Shown: piece by piece, positions 9,244 through 18,525 of the stretch | Numbering within the stretch: position 1 is the stretch's first letter | Layout: each line of letters begins with the position of its first letter | Assembly (NCBI RefSeq): GCF_014697025.1 | Contig: NZ_JACJRC010000003.1 | Coordinates: 62,001 to 126,000 of the forward strand | Direction of reading: 5' to 3' | Origin: Alkalinema sp. FACHB-956 | Lineage (GTDB): Bacteria; Cyanobacteriota; Cyanobacteriia; Leptolyngbyales; Leptolyngbyaceae | DNA length: 64,000 nucleotides | The notes under the pieces: model-generated | The model's input: only the letters and a program-made list of their open reading frames with translations | Databases searched by the model: none | Told to the model about the DNA's origin: nothing | Translations under genes and position numbers: made by a program

Positions 9244-10521
9244 ATGAACAGTTTTGATACAGGATTAATTCTCATTGTCGATGACACTCCAACCAATATT
9301 GATGTAATTCGTGAAACCCTTGAGGAGGAGGGTTTTGAAGTAGCGATCGCCATCAGTGGTGAGCGAGCAATCCAACAAGTTAAGCAAGAAATTCCTGATC
9401 TGATTTTGTTAGATATCATGATGCCAGGGATGGATGGATTTGAAACTTGCCAACAGCTGAAATCCATTCCCCTAGTGCAAAATATTCCAATCATTTTTAT
9501 GACGGCTCTTTCAGATACAGAAAATAAGGTGAAAGCATTAGAATTAGGTGCTGTTGATTATGTCACAAAGCCTTTTGAAACACGAGAAGTACTAGCACGA
9601 GTCAAAACCCATCTTAAGCTGTATCGCTTAACCCAAAAGCTAGAGCAAGAGGTCAACCATAAGGTATCTGCCCTTCAAAATATTCAAATGCAATTAATCC
9701 AGAGCGAAAAAATGTCTGCACTGGGGAACTTAGTAGCCGGTGTTGCCCACGAAATCAACAACCCCATTGGCTTCCTCAATGGCAGCATTAATAACGCCCA
9801 AGATTATGTGCAAGCGCTGCTAGAGTACATTGCATGGGCTCAAAAGCATCATTCTCATTCTTCTTCCGTTATCCTCGAGAAAGCCCAGGAAATAGACTTG
9901 GAATTCATAGCAGCAGACTTCCCAAAGTTACTAGATTCTATGATGGGAGCCACCCATCGCATCGCAGCCATCAGCACCAGCCTCCGCAGCTTCTCCCGAG
10001 CTGATACCGAATATAAGGTCAGCGCTAATCTACATGAAGGCATTGATAGTACTCTCCTGATCCTTAAATATCGACTGAAAGCGAACGAATATCGTCCCGC
10101 GATCGCAGTCCTGCAAAACTATGGGGAAATTCCTGAAATTCCATGCTTCCCAGGTCAACTCAACCAGGTCTTCATGAACATTCTTGCCAACGCGATCGAT
10201 ATGTTCGATGAAATGGCTCAATCCCAGTCTTTCGCCACGCTCAAAGCGAATCCCCAACAAATTACTATTCAGACGAGCCTACTTGACAATCAAGTACAAA
10301 TCTCGATTCGGGATAATGGCAAAGGGATGGCTGAAGAGGTAAAAGCAAAAATTTTCGATCATTTGTTTACCACGAAAGCTGTGGGCAAAGGAACCGGTTT
10401 AGGATTGGCGATCGCCCGTCAAATTGTGGAAGATAAACACGGCGGCTGTTTAGAGGTGCAATCTAACTTCAGTGAAGGAACGGAATTTCGCATTCGGTTG
10501 CCAATCAATGCAGTAGACTAA
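9244..10521 (+). CDS. Receiver domain fused to a soluble histidine kinase
   Basis: The 425-residue protein starts with a receiver domain (LILIVDDTPTNIDVIRE; acceptor Asp57 in LLDIMMPGMDG; Lys in VTKPFE). After a coiled-coil linker comes a kinase core with His169 in VAHEINNPIGFLNG and ATPase motifs NILANAID, DNGKGM and GKGTGLGLAIA. No membrane helix is present, so it acts in the cytoplasm. Its layout is that of a kinase controlled by its own receiver, and the hybrid kinase just upstream is the obvious candidate to phosphorylate that receiver (inference from adjacency). Bases 10091-10418 closely match bases 5781-6108 of the first kinase gene, far more than the flanking parts do. This fits gene conversion or recent partial duplication. 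Confidence 0.92.
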   Translation: MNSFDTGLILIVDDTPTNIDVIRETLEEEGFEVAIAISGERAIQQVKQEIPDLILLDIMMPGMDGFETCQQLKSIPLVQNIPIIFMTALSDTENKVKALELGAVDYVTKPFETREVLARVKTHLKLYRLTQKLEQEVNHKVSALQNIQMQLIQSEKMSALGNLVAGVAHEINNPIGFLNGSINNAQDYVQALLEYIAWAQKHHSHSSSVILEKAQEIDLEFIAADFPKLLDSMMGATHRIAAISTSLRSFSRADTEYKVSANLHEGIDSTLLILKYRLKANEYRPAIAVLQNYGEIPEIPCFPGQLNQVFMNILANAIDMFDEMAQSQSFATLKANPQQITIQTSLLDNQVQISIRDNGKGMAEEVKAKIFDHLFTTKAVGKGTGLGLAIARQIVEDKHGGCLEVQSNFSEGTEFRIRLPINAVD

Positions 10522-10584
10522 TCGACCATATCTATTCATCTAGAAATTTCCTCGATCAGCTCTATAGACTCAGCTTCTATCCAT

Positions 10585-10638
10585 ACTGAGCATAACCCTT
10601 TTACTGAGCATGAACCTTTCACTGAGCATGAATCTTTC
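10585..10638. repeat. 18-bp tandem repeat, three copies
   Basis: Three near-identical copies of ACTGAGCATGAACCTTTC lie in the gap after the receiver-kinase gene. No gene is seen from 10522 to 10726. Confidence 0.9.
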
Positions 10639-10726
10639 ATAGCAGCAGGCCGGATCTCCAATTTGATCAGATTCTAATCCGACAAGATTCCCAAATACCT
10701 GCTGCCACACAACTACAACTTCCCCG

Positions 10727-11218
10727 TTAACCTCGTTCTTGCCCGATCGAGAACGTCTCTTTCAACATTTCTAATTGCGTCGTCATTTCTTCTATCTGGA
10801 CTTCACCACAGCGATCGGTAAACCCTCGATCGAGATCCGCTAATATCGACCTAGCCATCGCCATGAGACGTTCTCCTTTGTCAGTCAGAAGAATTTGCTT
10901 CTGCCGACCAATCCCATCTCCCTGCTCCAGATAACCAGCCTGACATAATTCCTTAATCGTTTTGGCCACCATCTGACGGGATACCTGCAATTGGCGAGAG
11001 ATCTCAGCCCCATAGCTCACGCCACCATCAAGAACACTGAGAAAATGCAACATCGAAGGTGAAACACCCTCAAACCCTGCTGAGTATAATTGTTCAGCCA
11101 CATATTCAGTCAATTGATGGTGGAACTTAGCAGCAGCCGATAACAGCCGCAGGGACTGACTGTCAGCCATCGTACTTCTTCCCATCGCACTTCCTCGTTT
11201 TGTCATCCCAATTGACAT
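10727..11218 (-). CDS. MarR family transcription regulator
   Basis: The product (163 residues from the first ATG; starts at residues 13 or 17 are also possible) is a winged-helix MarR protein. It has a dimerisation helix at ~22-45, then FEGVSPSMLHFLSVLDGGVSYGAE, the recognition helix in ISRQLQVSRQMVAKTIKELC, and the wing region GYLEQGDGIGRQKQILLTDKGERL. MarR proteins are dimeric repressors released by small ligands and often regulate a divergent or adjacent gene. Here the neighbours are the kinase cluster (convergent) and a repeat-rich gap, so the target is not obvious. It could be autoregulated. Confidence 0.85.
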   Translation of the reverse strand: MSIGMTKRGSAMGRSTMADSQSLRLLSAAAKFHHQLTEYVAEQLYSAGFEGVSPSMLHFLSVLDGGVSYGAEISRQLQVSRQMVAKTIKELCQAGYLEQGDGIGRQKQILLTDKGERLMAMARSILADLDRGFTDRCGEVQIEEMTTQLEMLKETFSIGQERG

Positions 11219-11457
11219 AAAGAGATACTCAAGCTAGATTCCATTGGTGTTAACTTGGCTTACAACAATTTTGCCACCCTGACTGTTTGGCTATCCTGAC
11301 TACTTTGCCACCCTGACTACAAGGTACGGCAGATGCATGGCAGATCAGACATGGCAGAGACGTAGCAGATGGATGACAGCAACTGCATGGCAGTTTTGTT
11401 GAATCCAAATTGAGTATAAGAGAATGCACAAATAAGGGGTGCAGGAGCCTTTAGACC

Positions 11458-11501
11458 AAGACTGCGATCGAATTCCCCAAAAGGCACCCGATCGCAGTCT
11501 T
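11458..11501. repeat. Inverted repeat, 13-bp arms
   Basis: AAGACTGCGATCG at 11458-11470 pairs perfectly with CGATCGCAGTCTT at 11489-11501 around an 18-base loop. It lies about 90 bases past the stop of the TPR gene and could act as an RNA stabiliser or terminator, though no T-run follows. The remaining gap 11219-11457 shows only short, imperfect CCTGAC- and ATGGCAG-type repeats. Confidence 0.7.
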
Positions 11502-11572
11502 AGCAGCTTGTTAAAAGGCAACAGTTCACCGGCCAATCTACTGTTGCCCCTCAGACCATGCCCCCAGATCCT

Positions 11573-11610
11573 TAGTTGGCAGGTTTCTCACTAGTTGGCA
11601 GGTTTCTCAC
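11573..11610. repeat. 19-bp tandem duplication across a stop codon
   Basis: Two perfect head-to-tail copies of TAGTTGGCAGGTTTCTCAC meet at 11591/11592, inside the stop codon (11591-11593, minus strand) of the TPR gene. The second copy would re-encode the C-terminal EKPAN followed by another stop. Confidence 0.95.
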
Positions 11611-12571
11611 TTCCTTTATTTTCAGGAGCGGTATTTTCAGGAGCAGGACTAGGAGCCTCACTGGGTTTGCCATCCTTGGCCTCGGGAGCCGGAGCCGTCC
11701 CTCCAGGGGCCATACTGGGGGCAGTATTTGGAGCCGCTGCCCCTCCAGGAGCAGACGTTGGAGCGGTGGTGGGTGCTGTTGAAGCCAGACGATTGATCTG
11801 ATCCTTAAACTGCGCGGGAGCCAAGGAAGCCGCCTTGTCAAACAACGGCTTCGCTTCAGAATCCTTGCCTTGGTCTTTCAACGTCAATGCTTTGCCAAGA
11901 TAGGCTTGGAAATCATTGGGGGTTGCTTTGATGGCCGTATCAAAGGTTTGCAGTGCTTCGTCGTAGCGTTTTTGGGAGGCAAAGGCACGTCCCAGAAGGA
12001 CTTGAAGCGCCCCAACGTCCACGCTGCCCGGTGTCACTTGGTTTAGCTTGGGAGCTTCCCGCAGGGTATCTTGCAAGAGCCCGATCGCGGCTTCAGGGCG
12101 CTGTTGGTTAATCAGGAGTTTCGATAATTCTTGGAGCAGTAGCAGATCGCCAGGTTTCGTTTTCAGGGCCTCACGGTAGGTCTGGATCGCCCCTTCCGTA
12201 TCGTTATTGGCATAGCGCTTGGTTTCTGCCAACAGCACCGCGTACTGCGGTTCAGCAGGATTGAGTTGCACCAATTTTTCTAGGGGCGAGATCGTGCCTT
12301 TGATATCATTCAACTGCCGACGGGCATCGATTAAGCCCTTCAGTGCATTTTGGTTATCCGGCTCCCGTTTCAGAACCGCTTCATAGCCCCGCGCTTGATC
12401 CTCCAGCTGCTTCCGCTGAGCATCCGGGGTTTGAACCGCACTAGGCGCGTTTCCCTGGCCGGAATTCATCGTACCAACTAAGGGTACAAAGGAAACCCCC
12501 AGTAGGGCCAACGTCGCCACAATGAGGACAACTTTGGGTAACCAGCGATTACGTTTAGATTCTTCTGCCAC
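11591..12571 (-). CDS. Membrane-anchored tetratricopeptide repeat protein
   Basis: The 326-residue product starts with GTG at 12571. Residues ~11-32 (WLPKVVLIVATLALLGVSFV) form an N-terminal membrane anchor or uncleaved signal. TPR units fill ~60-255, with typical pairs such as YEAVLKREPDNQNALKGLIDA and YDEALQTFDTAIKATPNDFQ. The last 70 residues are a Pro/Ala/Thr-rich tail (TAPTTAPTSAPGG and similar) ending in SEKPAN. TPR proteins act as scaffolds; in cyanobacteria such anchored forms often help assemble photosynthetic complexes, but the partner here cannot be read from sequence. The tail's low-complexity repeats and the duplicated stop region point to replication slippage. Confidence 0.85.
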   Translation of the reverse strand: MAEESKRNRWLPKVVLIVATLALLGVSFVPLVGTMNSGQGNAPSAVQTPDAQRKQLEDQARGYEAVLKREPDNQNALKGLIDARRQLNDIKGTISPLEKLVQLNPAEPQYAVLLAETKRYANNDTEGAIQTYREALKTKPGDLLLLQELSKLLINQQRPEAAIGLLQDTLREAPKLNQVTPGSVDVGALQVLLGRAFASQKRYDEALQTFDTAIKATPNDFQAYLGKALTLKDQGKDSEAKPLFDKAASLAPAQFKDQINRLASTAPTTAPTSAPGGAAAPNTAPSMAPGGTAPAPEAKDGKPSEAPSPAPENTAPENKGSEKPAN

Positions 12572-12775
12572 AGGACGGCCTCACAAGAACTCGGATGAAC
12601 TGCCCATGGATTGTAGCGCAAGACGGGAAGATTCAACGGGGACGATCGAGAATGACTTCTCCAATCGCCCCGCAGAAACCTTCCCGCACGGGTTCACCCC
12701 AGTCGGAGTGGCATCCCTCACAATTCGCTCAAGGGACTGTAACACCTCAGCAATGTAACGCTTCAGGCAATACCA

Positions 12776-13090
12776 CTAGATAATGGCAGGCTGTTGATTC
12801 GTTGCTGGGGGATTGTTAGAGGCCGTTTCTGAACTGGGGGCTACCTCCCGCACCTCAATATGGTTCAGCAACGTGGTCACAAAGGCAAACAACAGAAACG
12901 GCAAAGACAATACCAGAATGAGCCCAACCGTGGCCAGGGCATAGATAGGCCGACTGGCCCCCATGAGGCCCATGGCGGCAGCAAGACTCAGAAAAATCAC
13001 AAGCAGCCAAACGATAATTTGACCGTAGATATCCCCAAAGGAAAGTGTGCAAGCTAAGCGATACCGATGCAGGTTCTTAAAGTTATTCAT
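12776..13090 (-). CDS. Small two-helix membrane protein, unknown function
   Basis: The ATG at 13090 (MNNFKNLHRYRL) is preferred over the start at 13102. The 104-residue product has two clear membrane helices, at ~27-47 (IIVWLLVIFLSLAAAMGLMG) and ~52-78 (ALATVGLILVLSLPFLLFAF). These are followed by a short polar tail rich in Asn, Pro and Gln. No family name is recognised, although the layout is common among cyanobacterial conserved hypothetical proteins. It reads in the same direction as the TPR gene after a 200-base gap, so co-transcription is possible. Confidence 0.7.
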   Translation of the reverse strand: MNNFKNLHRYRLACTLSFGDIYGQIIVWLLVIFLSLAAAMGLMGASRPIYALATVGLILVLSLPFLLFAFVTTLLNHIEVREVAPSSETASNNPPATNQQPAII

Positions 13091-13463
13091 GATCAATCCC
13101 AAAAGGCGTTTTATCTGGAAAACGTCTACACAGGCTCAATAAGTTATGGGTAAACAGAGTGAACAGAGTGGACGGCAACTTGTACTCGTGGGATTGGCTG
13201 CGATGACTAGCACCAATCAGCCTGAGCACCAATTAATGCAGGCGATTAGGAATATCTCAGCTTAAAACTCACACGCAGGTTTGTGGGGATTCTCAATGTA
13301 TTTGAACAGTTCTTAACTTTAATTCACACGATCCCCAGTGATCCCCAGCAGCAATCACGAAATCAGCTCCCAAAGATCGTGGGAGGCATTAGATGGGGTG
13401 TCACACCAAACATCGGATTCACCATTGCACTCAGCATTTGAGGCAAGTCCGTGGAAGCGAGCG
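13091..13463. other. Intergenic stretch without a gene
   Basis: No convincing gene. It contains small direct repeats (ACAGAGTGAACAGAGTGGAC near 13155, GATCCCCAGTGATCCCCAG near 13330) and then runs into the 13-bp tandem array. Confidence 0.5.
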
Positions 13464-13541
13464 ATTGGCATCAAGCATTGGCATCAAGCATTGGCATCAA
13501 GAATTGGCATCAAGCATTCACATCAAGTATTAGCATCAATA
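13464..13541. repeat. 13-bp tandem repeat, six copies
   Basis: Six copies of ATTGGCATCAAGC (the last two diverged) run from 13464 to 13541. The sixth copy covers the stop codon (13536-13538, minus strand) of the cyclase fusion gene. Confidence 0.95.
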
Positions 13542-15086
13542 GATCACTTCAAAGGTCTCAAGAGGATCCATTTTCCCTTTCACAATCAAACGCCCGATCG
13601 CGTGGCATTCCACCTGCCCTTGCACCGCTTGATAGGTTGTTTTTCCGAGGAGAATTTGCTGGGCTTGGGCTGCGCTTTCTAACCGAGCTGCCGTGTTGAC
13701 CACATCTCCCAAAATGGTATAGTCCATCCGCAAATCACTCCCGAGGCACCCTGCGACTACTTCACCGGAATTAATGCCAATGCCAATCTGGATGGGAATG
13801 GGGTGGTGTTGATTCATCTCAGCCACTTTCTGCTGAATCGCGATCGCGCAATTTACCGCCCGCAATTCCTGATCCGCTTGGGAGATCGGAGCGCCAAAGA
13901 CCACCATGATGGCATCGCCGATAAATTTATCGATCGTGCCCTCATAGTGAAATACGATGTCGATAATTTCGCGAAAGTATCGATTCAGAACCCAAAAAAT
14001 GTCGTGGGGGCTACTGTGTTCTGCCCAGGTCGTAAAGCCTCGCACATCGCAGAAAAAACAGGTCACATAGCGCCGTTCACCTTCAATAATCCGATCGAAA
14101 TCCGGTTGAGACATTAAGCGCTCAATCAGTTGTTGAGTGACAAATCGTCCAAAGAGCCCTTGGATTCGATTGGCTCGCAGTTTCTCCTGTTCCCACAAGT
14201 GTTGAAAACGCAGCAGTGGATTTTGCAAAATCTCTCGACGGTAGGTTTGTATCCCCACCCGGCCCTGTTTGACCAGTTCGCGGGAGGCATCACGCAGGGT
14301 GAACTGCTTCTGCGCGGGTAAAGGCAACAGGCGATCGTGCTCTAGGGACTGGATCAGGTGCGGATGGATTTCTGGATCAATTTTCAGCACTTCAAAAATG
14401 GCGCAGCGTCCATAGCGTGACCGCCCCCCTGTGCCTGAGCCATGGCAAGTGGGACAGCCCACCTCGCGCCAGAGTTCCTGGGCCATCTGGCTTTCGGGAT
14501 AGATCAGCCTGGTTTCCTCTAAGGTTGCAGGCACTAATTGTTTACAGTCTTCGCATAACCGAGGCAACAGCATCTGCGAAACGATACCAGAAACGAGGGT
14601 GAGAATCTCAGTGGTGGTGAAGCCCCAAGCCCGGAGATTATAGAGCACATCGATCCCAACAAAGGGCGTATCAATGCAAGTTAAAACCCAGTGGCCAGCA
14701 CTGGTTGCCTGTTTGACTGCTGCGTCATTGTCACCAGTGAGTTGATCAATCACTAGGGCCATTTCCGGATGCGCAACCGCCAAATTGATCGCCTCTAACC
14801 AAGCCTGTTCTGAAGGTTCCACCCATTGCAGCTTCCATTCCGGCGGAAAGAGAAAGGCATCCTCCAAGAGGGCACGATCGGAACTCAGAACTGTCATGGG
14901 GTGCCCCTGTTGCCACAGACGATAGGCAATCATAAACAAGGTCGTTGTTTTGCCGGTTCCTGCTTGGCCGGTGATGGGAAAGAGCCCTGGTTTGCCTGCG
15001 AGGATCTCTTCAACTAAGCCATGGGCAGCAGTGGGCGTAATGTAGCGATCGATCGGATGGTCTGCCAAGTTGAAAAAGGTGGGCAT
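13536..15086 (-). CDS. PilB/GspE-like ATPase domain fused to a class III adenylate cyclase
   Basis: The ATG at 15086 has AGAGG ten bases upstream and is preferred to the ATG at 15104 or the TTG at 15134. The 516-residue protein has two parts. Residues ~1-290 resemble the C-terminal half of secretion ATPases GspE/PilB: Walker A GQAGTGKTT (~40-48), a degenerate Walker B region (ALVIDQLTGDNDAA, where the family has the Asp/Glu-rich 'GEIRD' box), and GHWVLTCIDT in place of 'GHLVLSTLHT'. The four-cysteine metal site LCEDCK...GCPTCHGSG is followed by RCAIFEVL. Residues ~335-516 are a class III cyclase with metal Asp in FFCDVRGFT, IDKFIGDAIM (adenine-selecting Lys and second Asp), MDYTILGDVVNTAARLES (Asp, Asn, Arg). 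All catalytic residues appear present, so it should make cAMP. Both parts point to surface motility control, which is inference. Confidence 0.88.
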   Translation of the reverse strand: MPTFFNLADHPIDRYITPTAAHGLVEEILAGKPGLFPITGQAGTGKTTTLFMIAYRLWQQGHPMTVLSSDRALLEDAFLFPPEWKLQWVEPSEQAWLEAINLAVAHPEMALVIDQLTGDNDAAVKQATSAGHWVLTCIDTPFVGIDVLYNLRAWGFTTTEILTLVSGIVSQMLLPRLCEDCKQLVPATLEETRLIYPESQMAQELWREVGCPTCHGSGTGGRSRYGRCAIFEVLKIDPEIHPHLIQSLEHDRLLPLPAQKQFTLRDASRELVKQGRVGIQTYRREILQNPLLRFQHLWEQEKLRANRIQGLFGRFVTQQLIERLMSQPDFDRIIEGERRYVTCFFCDVRGFTTWAEHSSPHDIFWVLNRYFREIIDIVFHYEGTIDKFIGDAIMVVFGAPISQADQELRAVNCAIAIQQKVAEMNQHHPIPIQIGIGINSGEVVAGCLGSDLRMDYTILGDVVNTAARLESAAQAQQILLGKTTYQAVQGQVECHAIGRLIVKGKMDPLETFEVIY

Positions 15087-15694
15087 TGTGATAGAGCCTC
15101 TCATGGAAATACAAGGGACACTGAAATCGTGCAACGGGACTCAAACTGGCAACTCCCATTCATTCCTTAAAAGTTCAGAGCTTAAAAAGGAGAGATTTTT
15201 AACAATGAGATGTCTATAGATATGCCGTACCCCAAGGCTTCCATCATTGATTTCTCGCACAAGTGCCTATGATATGGCGCACAAAAGTCCTTGGAAGCAA
15301 CCTAGCATTCCCAGGACTGGTCAATCTCTCTTGTTCAATTTGAATATTGCTTGAATCTTCTCCAGTGTTAGAGAAGGTTAGGTTACAGGAGCTTGGTGCG
15401 TTGGATTTTGCGTTGACGGAATGGTTGTCGTGGAAAACCATTCCATCTGGGATCAAGGTTAGAGGGGATCTCACCTGGAAATTGCAATTGCGATCTTAAC
15501 AAGGACAACCCTGAATAGAGTTCTGATGGATCCCTTGACTTTTTGGCTGACCATCAATGGAGTCTCAGTCGCGCCCTTCCTGGAGAACAAGCAATCGATC
15601 TGGAAAAAATCTGAACCCAGCACGAATTCTAGGAAAACAGGTGCTATGGTTAGCCATACGCTCGTTTTTTTCGATCGGTCTACAGGAGCTGACT
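15087..15694. other. Intergenic and promoter region between the cyclase fusion and ureC
   Basis: No convincing gene on either strand; a 76-codon minus-strand frame at 15244-15474 has no coding character. The two flanking genes diverge, so both promoters should lie here. The ureC ribosome binding site AGGAG is at 15684-15688. Confidence 0.5.
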
Positions 15695-17404
15695 ATGAGC
15701 TATCGGATGAGTCGCCGCGCCTATGCAGAAACCTACGGGCCTACGGTGGGCGATCGTGTGCGGCTGGCAGATACCGAACTCATCATAGAAGTGGAGCAGG
15801 ATTACACAACCTATGGCGATGAGGTGAAATTTGGCGGGGGTAAGGTGATCCGCGATGGAATGGGGCAGTCTCCCATTACCAATGCCGATGGAGCCGTGGA
15901 TACGGTGATTACCAATGCGCTGATTGTCGATTACTGGGGCATTGTCAAGGCAGATATCGGGATCAAGGATGGCCACATCTGTGCGATCGGTAAAGCGGGG
16001 AATCCCTACGTTCAGGATAACGTCGATATCATTATTGGCCCAGGAACAGAGGCGATCGCGGGGGAAGGCTTGATTCTGACCGCTGGAGGCATTGATACCC
16101 ATATTCACTTCATTTGCCCACAACAAATTGAAGTGGCGATCGCGGCGGGCATTACAACCATGATTGGCGGAGGAACCGGGCCAGCGGCGGGCACCAATGC
16201 CACCACCTGTACACCGGGGCCGTGGTACTTAGGGCAAATGCTGAAGTCCTTGGATGCGTTTCCCATGAATTTTGGGTTGTTGGGGAAGGGCAATTCGGCG
16301 CAACCGGAAGCGTTGGAGGAACAGGTGGAAGCGGGGGCGATCGGCCTCAAGCTCCATGAGGACTGGGGCACAACTCCAGCGGCGATCGATACTTGCCTGG
16401 GCGTAGCGGAAGACTATGATGTGCAAGTGGCGATTCACACCGATACGCTGAATGAGGCGGGGTTTGTGGAAGACACGATCGCGGCGTTCAAAAATCGCGT
16501 CATTCACACCTACCACACCGAAGGTGCAGGCGGCGGCCACGCTCCGGACATTATTAAAGTCTGCGGCCAACCCAATGTGCTGCCGTCTTCTACCAATCCA
16601 ACACGCCCCTACACGGTGAATACGTTGGATGAGCACTTGGATATGCTGATGGTGTGCCACCACTTAGATCCCAGCATTCCAGAAGATGTCGCCTTTGCGG
16701 AGTCGCGGATTCGGCGAGAAACGATCGCGGCGGAAGATATCCTCCATGATCTGGGAGCCTTTAGCATTATTTCGTCGGATTCCCAAGCCATGGGTCGGAT
16801 TGGGGAAGTGATTCTGCGCACCTGGCAGACAGCCCATAAGATGAAGGTGCAACGGGGAGCCTTGGAAACCGATCCAGCAACCCATGATAATTTCCGGGTG
16901 AAACGCTACGTTGCAAAGTACACGATCAATCCAGCGATTACCCACGGCATTGTGAAGTATGTCGGTTCGGTGGAAGTGGGTAAGTTCGCTGATTTATGTT
17001 TGTGGAAACCGGCAATGTTTGGAGTAAAGCCAGAAATGGTGATTAAAGGCGGCATGATTGCTTGGTCGCAAATGGGAGACGCCAATGCCAGCATTCCCAC
17101 ACCACAACCTGTCCATATGCGTCCGATGTTTGGCAATTTTGGCGGTGCGGTGCAGGGCACTTCGCTGACGTTTGTGTCTAAGGCCGCTTTGAAAAAGGGC
17201 GTGCCCGATGCGCTGGGCTTGCAGAAAAAGGCGGTGGCAGTTTCGGGAATTCGTAGCTTGAGTAAGCGGGATCTGAAGCTGAATGATGCCTTGCCGCAGA
17301 TGGAGGTTGACCCAGAGACCTATGAAGTGCGGGCGGATGGGGAATTGCTCACTTGTGAGCCTGCGACGGTGTTACCCATGGCACAGCGCTATTTTCTGTT
17401 CTAG
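15695..17404 (+). CDS. ureC: Urease alpha subunit
   Basis: UreC is the nickel-containing catalytic subunit of urease (urea to ammonia and carbamate). The start at 15695 follows AGGAG by six bases and gives [20 protein letters not shown], the usual N-terminus; length 569 residues is normal for the family. Active-site motifs are intact: metal His pair in [11 protein letters not shown], the Lys to be carbamylated in [12 protein letters not shown], His in [10 protein letters not shown] and [15 protein letters not shown], and the mobile flap MVCHHLD...[21 protein letters not shown]. No ureA, ureB or accessory gene lies nearby, as is common in cyanobacteria where urease genes are scattered. Nitrogen control is likely, but no NtcA box was found by eye here. 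A 16-bp duplication spans its stop codon. Confidence 0.98.
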   Translation: MSYRMSRRAYAETYGPTVGDRVRLADTELIIEVEQDYTTYGDEVKFGGGKVIRDGMGQSPITNADGAVDTVITNALIVDYWGIVKADIGIKDGHICAIGKAGNPYVQDNVDIIIGPGTEAIAGEGLILTAGGIDTHIHFICPQQIEVAIAAGITTMIGGGTGPAAGTNATTCTPGPWYLGQMLKSLDAFPMNFGLLGKGNSAQPEALEEQVEAGAIGLKLHEDWGTTPAAIDTCLGVAEDYDVQVAIHTDTLNEAGFVEDTIAAFKNRVIHTYHTEGAGGGHAPDIIKVCGQPNVLPSSTNPTRPYTVNTLDEHLDMLMVCHHLDPSIPEDVAFAESRIRRETIAAEDILHDLGAFSIISSDSQAMGRIGEVILRTWQTAHKMKVQRGALETDPATHDNFRVKRYVAKYTINPAITHGIVKYVGSVEVGKFADLCLWKPAMFGVKPEMVIKGGMIAWSQMGDANASIPTPQPVHMRPMFGNFGGAVQGTSLTFVSKAALKKGVPDALGLQKKAVAVSGIRSLSKRDLKLNDALPQMEVDPETYEVRADGELLTCEPATVLPMAQRYFLF

Positions 17405-17421
17405 AAATTTTCTGTTCTAGA
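17391..17421. repeat. 15-bp repeat, 16-bp period, across the ureC stop codon
   Basis: ATTTTCTGTTCTAGA occurs at 17391-17405 and again at 17407-17421, identical in all 15 bases. The first copy contains the ureC stop TAG (17402-17404). Confidence 0.95.
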
Positions 17422-17432
17422 TAGGCAGAACC

Positions 17433-17460
17433 GGAGGGGCGATCGCCCCTCCTCAATTTT
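17433..17460 (+). terminator. Rho-independent terminator of ureC
   Basis: The palindrome GGAGGGGCGATCGCCCCTCC (17433-17452), built around a GCGATCGC core, is followed by TCAATTTT. It lies 28 bases after the ureC stop. Confidence 0.75.
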
Positions 17461-17492
17461 GAGGTTTAAGCGACACCTGAATGATCCCGTTC

Positions 17493-17690
17493 TTAATTGC
17501 CCAATACTTGACGTAACTGCTCAATCCCAGTGACCAAAAGCCGCGTTGTTCGAGCAATCACTACCGTCTGGAGTCAGTTGTCATCGAGTTTCTAACTTGG
17601 TGCGATAGTCCGCGAGAATTTCTTCGAGACTAGCTTGAAGATGGCTGGTTGTCGGAGGTAGTCAGCATGATTACCCCTAGCTTAGGCAGA
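17493..17690 (-). pseudogene. Decayed small gene
   Basis: On the minus strand two frames look like broken pieces of one coding sequence: HLQASLEEILADYRTKLETR ending in TGA, then, in another frame, VVIARTTRLLVTGIEQLRQV...LGN ending in TAA at 17493-17495. At least one frameshift and one stop separate them. The family is not recognised. The rest of the gap up to 17808 shows no gene. Confidence 0.35.
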
Positions 17691-17808
17691 TCATCCTCTC
17701 GAAGAGGTTTCATTCGTCTCATGGTGAAACGATGAGCGGCTTAAAAAAATCTTAAACGGATTCTATAGTGAAGATCAGTAATGTTCATTCCAGGGGTGAC
17801 AGCTCGCT

Positions 17809-18525
17809 ATGTACGTTCTAATTGGTGGGGCAGGAATGATGGGACTGGGGTTAGCCCAGCAGTTATTAACTCTCGGTCATACTGTGGCAATCATTGATAT
17901 AGACCCACTTGCCTGTCGCTTTGCCCGTGAGAAAATTGGAGTCATGGCATTTGAAGGTAGCGCTGTTAGCACAAAAGTTCTTATTGAGGCAGGGATTCGA
18001 AAAGCCAATGCAGTTGTTGCTGCACTCAGAGATGACGCATTGAATTTAGCCATGATTACATTGTCGAGGAGTTATGGGGTTTCTCATATAGTGGTGCGAA
18101 TGCGAGATCAGGAATTTCTAGAAGCTTACCGTTTAGCGCAAGCCAGCCATATTATCAGCACAGTTGACTTAGCCGTTGCAACAATGGTAAATGCCATTGA
18201 ATACCCCGCAGTTGAGTCAATGATGCACTTTGAGCAGGGGCAGGTAGAAGTACTAAAGTTGCCTGTTCCAGTCGATTGCTATGTGGCTGGTCGTACCGTT
18301 GCCCAAATTGCTCAAGACCCACGTTTTCCAAACAGTTCACTAATCATTGGTTACCAATGCCATACCTGCGCCAATCTGGAAATTCCAAATGGTAGTACTG
18401 TGTTGGAAGCAGGTTCGACAATTCTGGTTGTCACTCGTCCTGAGTTAGTTCACCAAATGATTGATTTTCTGGGCATTCAGGCTAGTCATCTTCCAACTTT
18501 AAAAGTTTCTCATCCAAATCTTTAA
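17809..18525 (+). CDS. NAD(P)-binding TrkA-type regulatory protein
   Basis: The 238-residue protein begins with a Rossmann fold of the TrkA-N/RCK type: nucleotide-binding loop LIGGAGMMGLGLAQQL (residues 4-19) and the acidic residues in VAIIDIDP (~30-37). These are followed by EGSAVSTKVLIEAGIRKANAV, typical of RCK domains. The second half (from ~140) has the beta-rich TrkA-C character (AGRTVAQIAQDPRFPNSSLI, ending ILVVTRPE). Such proteins gate K+ or Na+ transporters in response to NAD(H), ATP or cyclic nucleotides. Its 3' end overlaps by 44 bases the end of a convergent antiporter gene, so the pair may be a regulated transporter system; the overlap is seen, the link is inference. Confidence 0.85.
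   Translation: MYVLIGGAGMMGLGLAQQLLTLGHTVAIIDIDPLACRFAREKIGVMAFEGSAVSTKVLIEAGIRKANAVVAALRDDALNLAMITLSRSYGVSHIVVRMRDQEFLEAYRLAQASHIISTVDLAVATMVNAIEYPAVESMMHFEQGQVEVLKLPVPVDCYVAGRTVAQIAQDPRFPNSSLIIGYQCHTCANLEIPNGSTVLEAGSTILVVTRPELVHQMIDFLGIQASHLPTLKVSHPNL

Noticed and set aside
13464-13541. CRISPR-like appearance of regularly spaced repeats
   Set aside because: Units are head to tail without spacers and no cas gene is present; the same applies to every other array in the window.
13338-13682. 114-codon plus-strand frame over the 13-bp repeats
   Set aside because: Made of the tandem repeat and antisense to the cyclase gene.
15244-15474. 76-codon minus-strand frame upstream of ureC
   Set aside because: No ribosome binding site, no domain, mixed composition.
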